NCBI GenBank assembly: GCA_040754815.1
Contig: JBFMBX010000006.1
Coordinates: 137,889 to 201,888 of the forward strand
Direction: 5' to 3'
Source of the DNA: Bellilinea sp040754815
Lineage (GTDB): Bacteria; Chloroflexota; Anaerolineae; Anaerolineales; Anaerolineaceae
Length of the DNA: 64,000 nt
The notes under the pieces are model-generated. The model did no database searches and had not been told where the DNA came from. It saw nothing but the letters and a program-made list of their open reading frames with translations. The translations under genes were made by a program, and so were the position numbers. Of the stretch, positions 59,755 to 64,000 are shown one piece after another (the first letter of the stretch is position 1; each line of letters opens with the position of its first letter).

Positions 59755-60984
59755 TTACGGCATAAAGCCGATGAAAATGCCCTCGCTCAGGCGGGTGAGG
59801 CGGGTGCCGTCGCGCTGCACGCGCCAGATTTCTCCGGCGTATTCAAAGCGTGAATAGGTTTGAATCAAGATGGTGTCTTCATCCATCCAGCCCATGACAT
59901 GTGGGGCGTTCCCCGAATCATTGAACAACACCTGCGGCGCAAGGCTGCCATCCACCGGCGCCAGCAGCACCTGACCGGCTTCGTCATCCGGATTGTTGCG
60001 CCCGCAGGCGTAGGCCAGCCACTCGTCCGAGGGTGAAAACTCGCCATCGCCGCAGGTGGTCAATCCGGCAGTGGGGGGCAGCAGAACCTCAACCCCGCTG
60101 GAAAGCCGCCGAACCCGTACGCCCTCACCGCTGAGTGCAACCATACTCAAATCATTCGAGATGGAACTGAGACTCAGCCCCAGCCGTTCATCATCGCCGA
60201 CCAGCACGGTGATCGAACCGCTGGCGGGATCGTAAAGGCGCATGCCGTTCCAGTCGCCGTACAGAATGTAACCACCAATGCCGGTCGGCTGGGTGGCGTA
60301 AAGCAATCTGCCATCCGGCAGCCAGCGGTAGGGATGCAGGAGCAGAAAGCGCTCGCGGTTTTCTTCCGCGCCGATTTCATCCACTTTGCGGGCGTTGCTG
60401 CCGTCCAGATTGGCTACCCATAATTCGGAAGAGGGAGCATTTTCGCCCCAAAACTGATATGACCAGGCGATCTGACTGCCATCGGGGCTGACGCGGGCGC
60501 TGATTGGATGTTCGGAACGGATGAAATCCAGCGTGCGCCGGCCGGCGGCGGTGATGAGCGTTACGGTGCCGTCTTCAAAGCGGGAATAAGCCAGCCCATC
60601 GCGGAATACGCTGGTGTTGTAGGCACCCACCCCTTCAATGCCGCTGATATCGGACTCGAAACCCAGCGGGTTACCCTCGAAGTCGAAGGCAATGAATTTT
60701 CCATTCCGCAAGGCGATAAAGCCGCGGTAAAGAGCCGCGGGCGTTGGCCCGGCGGTTGGCAGCGCTTGCGTCAGGGTTGGGAGAGGTGTTTCGCTTGGCT
60801 CAGGGCTGTGCGGAAGCGTTGTAGCGGCGGCCGCCTCGCTGGTCAATTGGGCATAGACGGTTGCAAAGGCATCGGGCGTCGGCTCGCTGCCCTGCGGCAG
60901 GCCCGGCTGACAGGCAGAAAAAATGGAAAAACTCAATAAAACAAACAGCAGCTGGGTAATTCTTGGCAAAATTTGTGATTTCAC
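59755..60984 (-). CDS. Beta-propeller (PD40/TolB-like) lipoprotein
   Basis: 409 residues from a GTG at 60984, with GGAGAGG upstream; a TTG nine codons earlier is less likely. A lipoprotein signal ends in FSAC near residue 25, followed by a Thr/Pro/Ser linker (about 30-85). The rest reads as WD40/PD40 blades: ARVSPDGSQIAWSYQFWG, then SSELWVANLDGSNARKV, YRWLPDGRLLYATQPTG and GEFSPSDEWLAYACGRNN. No known partner nearby; the TolB resemblance concerns the propeller fold, not function. Confidence 0.75.
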   Translation of the reverse strand: MKSQILPRITQLLFVLLSFSIFSACQPGLPQGSEPTPDAFATVYAQLTSEAAAATTLPHSPEPSETPLPTLTQALPTAGPTPAALYRGFIALRNGKFIAFDFEGNPLGFESDISGIEGVGAYNTSVFRDGLAYSRFEDGTVTLITAAGRRTLDFIRSEHPISARVSPDGSQIAWSYQFWGENAPSSELWVANLDGSNARKVDEIGAEENRERFLLLHPYRWLPDGRLLYATQPTGIGGYILYGDWNGMRLYDPASGSITVLVGDDERLGLSLSSISNDLSMVALSGEGVRVRRLSSGVEVLLPPTAGLTTCGDGEFSPSDEWLAYACGRNNPDDEAGQVLLAPVDGSLAPQVLFNDSGNAPHVMGWMDEDTILIQTYSRFEYAGEIWRVQRDGTRLTRLSEGIFIGFMP

Positions 60985-61079
60985 AGAACACCTCTCCAAA
61001 TTGATACGCAAGGGGCGCTTGCTGATGGATTTGATTATACATCACCGGGGGGTGGTGCGCTGAGGGATGAGCATCGAAC

Positions 61080-61108
61080 TTGCAAATCAAAAGAATTTAT
61101 GATATGAT
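61080..61108 (+). promoter_or_regulatory. Promoter of greA
   Basis: TTGCAA (61080-61085), 17-base spacer, TATGAT (61103-61108), with a leader of about 110 bases before greA. Confidence 0.6.
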
Positions 61109-61226
61109 TTTTTCACCACAGCCGAAAATCTCTCCATGGGAGTGATTTTCTTTCATTTAAGCCTCGTCAGAGGGCGTGTGGGGGAAGCCCCTAATTCATA
61201 CAAAGCACTGAAAAAGGATTGAAAAC

Positions 61227-61691
61227 ATGCCAACCTCATTCCTGACCAGAGAGGGTTTTGAGAAGTTACAGGAGGAACTGGAATATCTGCGCACTCAGCG
61301 GCGGCAGGAAATTGCCCAGCGTCTGCACGAAGCCATGGAAGGCGGCGAATTGATCGAAAATGCGGAATACGAGGCCGCCAAGAATGAACAGGCTTTCGTG
61401 GAAGGACGCATCAAAGAACTGGAAATTCTGCTGGCAACTGCCCGAATTGTGGATGAAATACCGGCAGCGGATAGCGTGCAGGTCGGATCACGCGTGACCA
61501 TTCAGGAAGAGGGCAGTGATACGCAGGAAACCTACAGTATTGTTGGCGCCGCAGAAGCCAACCCCAGCGAGGGTAAAATCTCCAACGAATCCCCGCTGGG
61601 TAAGGCGCTGCTCAATCATAAGCCGGGCGATAAGGTGCAGGTGGATGCCCCGGCGGGTTCGTTCCGGGTGACCATCATCAAGGTGGAATAA
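61227..61691 (+). CDS. greA: Transcription elongation factor GreA
   Basis: 154 residues, the normal length. N-terminal coiled coil with the family signature FEKLQEELEYLRTQRRQEIA, then EGGELIENAEYEAAKNEQAF, whose acidic tip stimulates RNA cleavage in backtracked polymerase; C-terminal globular domain with ESPLGKALLNHKPGDKVQVD. Own promoter, own terminator. Confidence 0.95.
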   Translation: MPTSFLTREGFEKLQEELEYLRTQRRQEIAQRLHEAMEGGELIENAEYEAAKNEQAFVEGRIKELEILLATARIVDEIPAADSVQVGSRVTIQEEGSDTQETYSIVGAAEANPSEGKISNESPLGKALLNHKPGDKVQVDAPAGSFRVTIIKVE

Positions 61692-61710
61692 CCCGGGGGT
61701 CGGTCAACCG

Positions 61711-61744
61711 CCCCGCCCGCTGAAAAAGCCGGCGGGGCTTTTTT
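61711..61744 (+). terminator. Terminator after greA
   Basis: CCCCGCC pairs with GGCGGGG around a 13-base loop, then CTTTTTT. Confidence 0.85.
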
Positions 61745-61780
61745 ATGAGATCAATGAGCGGATAAAAGGAAACACAACCA

Positions 61781-63310
61781 ATGGAATTATCTGATCTGGA
61801 AAAAATTCGACTGGAAAAAATCCTCAAATTGCGCGAGCAGGGTGTTGAGCCTTACCCCACCCGTGCTCATCCAACTCACAGTGCAGCACAGGCAATTCAA
61901 GAGTTTGAAACAATGGAGCAGAATGCCCAAAATGGGGGTGATCTTCTACCGGTGCGCGCCACACTGGCGGGGCGCATCCGCTCGATTCGCACCATGGGCA
62001 AGATCACCTTTGCCCACATTGAAGACGGCAGCGGACGCATCCAGTTGTTTTTACGGGTTAACGAAATTGGAGAGGAACAACTGGCCTTCTTCAACGAGTA
62101 TTTCGATCTGGGAGATTTTATCGAAGCCGAGGGCGTTTTGTTCCGCACCCGGACGGGGGAAATCACCCTTCATGTTCATGCCTTCCGTATGCTCGCCAAG
62201 GCCATCTCGCCCTTGCCGGCTGCCAAAGATGAAGTGGTGGATGGGCAGGTGGTGCGGCATGCCGCGCTGACCGACCCCGAAACACGCTACCGCCAGCGTT
62301 ATGCCGATCTGGCGGTCAATCCGGAAGTGCGCGAGGTATTCCGCAAGCGCGCCGCCATTGTACGCGCCATCCGTGAATTTCTGGATGCGCGCGGTTTTCT
62401 GGAAGTGGAAACACCCATCCTGCAACCCATTTACGGCGGAGCGGCGGCGCGCCCGTTCATCACTCATCACAATCAATTAAAACAAGACCTGTATCTGCGC
62501 ATTTCGTTTGAATTGTATCTCAAACGGTTGCTGGTGGGCGGGTTGGAGCGGGTTTATGAAATCGGGCGCGACTTCCGCAACGAGGGCGTCAGCTTCAAGC
62601 ACAACCCTGAATTTACCCAGCTGGAGTATTACTGGGCCTATGCGGATTATGAGAAAGTCATGGCTCTGACCGAAGAGATGCTGGCTTATATCTGCGATAC
62701 GGTGCTTGGCACGCGGGTGATTCAATTTAACGGCCACACCATTGACCTCAATCCGCCATGGCGAAGGCTCTCCCTGCGGCAGGGGCTGATCGAAGCGGTT
62801 GGGATTGATATTGCCGAACACCCCACCACCGAATCGCTGGCGGCGGCCATGCGGGCCCGCAATATCCCGGTCAAACCGGATGCGCCGCGCGGCAAACTGA
62901 TTGACGCCCTGCTGGGAGATTATCTCGAACCGAATCTGATTCAACCTACCTTTTTATATGACTACCCGCGTGATATTTCGCCGCTGGCGAAAAATAAACC
63001 GGGTGACCCCAGCACGGTGGAACGTTTTGAGGGTTTCATCGGCGGCATGGAATTGTGCAATGCTTTTACCGAATTGAATGACCCGCTGGAACAGGAAAAA
63101 CGCTTTCTGGAAATGGGACGCGCTTACGAGGAAGAAGATGAGGAGCGCCACCCCATGGACGAAGATTACCTGCGCGCCATGTCCTACGGCATGCCGCCCA
63201 ACGGCGGTTTTGGCATGGGCATTGACCGGCTGGTGATGCTGTTGACCGACCGGCGCACCATCCGCGAGGTGATTCTCTTCCCGCACCTGCGCGAGCGGGA
63301 TGAGGACTGA
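61781..63310 (+). CDS. lysS: Lysyl-tRNA synthetase (class II)
   Basis: 509 residues. N-terminal anticodon-binding OB domain (about 60-165), then the class II core: motif 2 FRNEGVSFKHNPEFTQLEYY near 266-285 and motif 3 GMGIDRLVMLLTDRRTIREV near 474-493. Charges tRNA-Lys. A strong two-way terminator follows. Confidence 0.96.
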   Translation: MELSDLEKIRLEKILKLREQGVEPYPTRAHPTHSAAQAIQEFETMEQNAQNGGDLLPVRATLAGRIRSIRTMGKITFAHIEDGSGRIQLFLRVNEIGEEQLAFFNEYFDLGDFIEAEGVLFRTRTGEITLHVHAFRMLAKAISPLPAAKDEVVDGQVVRHAALTDPETRYRQRYADLAVNPEVREVFRKRAAIVRAIREFLDARGFLEVETPILQPIYGGAAARPFITHHNQLKQDLYLRISFELYLKRLLVGGLERVYEIGRDFRNEGVSFKHNPEFTQLEYYWAYADYEKVMALTEEMLAYICDTVLGTRVIQFNGHTIDLNPPWRRLSLRQGLIEAVGIDIAEHPTTESLAAAMRARNIPVKPDAPRGKLIDALLGDYLEPNLIQPTFLYDYPRDISPLAKNKPGDPSTVERFEGFIGGMELCNAFTELNDPLEQEKRFLEMGRAYEEEDEERHPMDEDYLRAMSYGMPPNGGFGMGIDRLVMLLTDRRTIREVILFPHLRERDED

Positions 63311-63322
63311 TGAAACGTAATG

Positions 63323-63363
63323 TAATCAAAACAGGGCTGCCAGCGGCAGCCCTGTTTTGATTA
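63323..63363. terminator. Bidirectional terminator between lysS and the surface-protein gene
   Basis: TAATCAAAACAGGGCTGCC, 3-base loop, and its exact complement: a 19-bp perfect stem with A-rich and T-rich arms, so it can end both convergent transcripts. Confidence 0.93.
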
Positions 63364-63375
63364 TGCTGTTCTGGT

Positions 63376-64000
63376 CTAGCGTTTTCCGTAACCGTGCAGG
63401 ATCAGGCCGAAGCCGAGCAGGGTCAAACCGAGGTTGATCAGCAGCAGGCTGGCCGTGCCAAACGGTTTGGGCTGGCTCAAATCTGCCCCGGTGACCGGGA
63501 TGAGCAGAGAAGTATTGCTGCCGGAAGGCGGCGCAAGGGTGGCAGGCGGCTGCGAGTTGCCGTCCTCATCGCGTCCGGAACTGGTAGGCTGAGGGGTGGT
63601 TACGGTGGTCTCGGTGATTTCCGGAGTTGGGCTGGAGGGATTTTCCGTCCCTGCCGGTGTGGTGGTTTTGGTGGGCGGTGTTTCGGTAGGTTTTTCGGTT
63701 GGCGCAGGCGTTTCGGTGACTACCGGCGTTTCGGTGGGTTCTTCGGTGGGCTGGTCGGTCGGGGTGGGTGAGACCGTTTCGGTGACTACCGGCGTTTCGG
63801 TGGGTTCATCCGTGGGCTGATCGGTGGGGGTGGGCGAGACCGTTTCGGTGACTACCGGCGTTTCGGTGGGTTCTTCGGTTGGCTGATCGGTCGGGGTGGG
63901 CGAGACCGTTTCGGTGACTACCGGCGTTTCGGTGGGTTCATCGGTAGGCTGGTCGGTCGGGGTGGGCGAGACCGTTTCGGTGGGTTCATCGGTTGGCTGA
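63376..64000 (-). CDS. Surface protein with PVTG-type C-terminal anchor (partial)
   Basis: Only the C-terminal 207 or so residues are in the window; the gene continues past 64000. It ends with a Thr/Pro/Glu/Val-rich repeat of 22 residues (QPTDEPTETPVVTETVSPTP is most of one unit), a Ser/Pro linker, LIPVTGADLSQPKPFG, a membrane helix (TASLLLINLGLTLLGFGLIL) and the basic end HGYGKR. The PVTG-helix-basic layout resembles a sortase sorting signal. No sortase gene is in the window. The N-terminal domain is unknown. Confidence 0.75.
   Translation of the reverse strand, partial: QPTDEPTETVSPTPTDQPTDEPTETPVVTETVSPTPTDQPTEEPTETPVVTETVSPTPTDQPTDEPTETPVVTETVSPTPTDQPTEEPTETPVVTETPAPTEKPTETPPTKTTTPAGTENPSSPTPEITETTVTTPQPTSSGRDEDGNSQPPATLAPPSGSNTSLLIPVTGADLSQPKPFGTASLLLINLGLTLLGFGLILHGYGKR
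63705..64000 (-). repeat. 66 bp tandem coding repeats
   Basis: At least four units of 66 bases (22 codons), with the AGAC of each at 63771, 63837, 63903 and 63969. The last unit in the window lacks 18 bases (six codons). Differences between units are a few synonymous changes plus Asp/Glu swaps, which points to recent unit gain or loss. Confidence 0.9.

Noticed and set aside
1..64000. Defence island, prophage or transposon
   Set aside because: No integrase, transposase, restriction, toxin-antitoxin or phage structural genes were found; gene content is core metabolism, motility and transport.

Overview
The window looks like chromosomal DNA of a Chloroflexota bacterium, most likely class Anaerolineae. 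This is inferred from gene content: an ECF sigma factor paired with a DUF5667-type membrane protein, Thr/Pro-rich lipoproteins, a surface protein ending in a PVTG-type anchor, a BMP-type nucleoside transporter, ADP-forming acetyl-CoA synthetase and a ferredoxin-linked 2-oxoacid oxidoreductase. I see no phage, transposase or CRISPR genes. The only mobile-like mark is a small tandem repeat at a tRNA gene.

Layout. 1-13.6 kb is mostly metabolic: a partial secreted NAGPA-like/Ig protein, a fatty acid desaturase, a long formate-tetrahydrofolate ligase that resembles the eukaryotic C1-THF synthase domain, an XRE-cupin regulator, a gntR-ddh (diaminopimelate dehydrogenase) unit, a CE7 esterase, Tat translocon genes (tatC-tatA facing a tatB-like gene), a fused ADP-forming acetyl-CoA synthetase and an FHA membrane protein. 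At 13.7-14.1 kb a tRNA-Glu(CTC) is followed by three 74-75 bp tandem repeats, each ending in a copy of the tRNA 3' end. 14.5-31.1 kb is a large flagellar region. A filament block (fliC, fliD, flaG, fliS) carries two sigma-28-like promoters and a structured flagellin leader. A basal body, export and hook block follows: flgC, fliE, fliF, fliG, fliH, fliI, fliJ, a transglycosylase, flgB, fliK, flgD, a flagellar-operon protein, flgE, a second FliK-like protein and an FlhB-C-terminal-like protein. No motor (motAB), fliM/N, flhA/B or fliPQR genes are present, so they must lie elsewhere.

31.1-46.9 kb holds the ECF sigma/DUF5667 pair, gatC-gatA, small redox and cysteine-cluster genes, a GT-C membrane protein, a PilZ (c-di-GMP) gene with an attenuator-like leader, envelope enzymes, mpg, guaB, a Gmad2 lipoprotein, a thiolase and an epimerase. 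46.9-53 kb (minus strand) is a BMP-type ABC transporter operon ending in an ADP-ribosylglycohydrolase-like gene. 53-64 kb holds an ABC-2 exporter with an odd zinc-ribbon membrane protein, moaA, a four-subunit 2-oxoacid:ferredoxin oxidoreductase operon, a beta-propeller lipoprotein, greA, lysS, and the C-terminal part of a PVTG-anchored surface protein with 66 bp coding repeats.

Genes are tightly packed, with many 4-base stop/start overlaps. Several promoters sit so close to the start codon that their mRNAs would be leaderless or nearly so. The best candidates for undescribed biology are the tRNA-Glu repeat array, the flagellin leader with mutually exclusive helices, and the terminator/antiterminator leader of the PilZ gene. 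All assignments come from reading the sequence; no database search was run.
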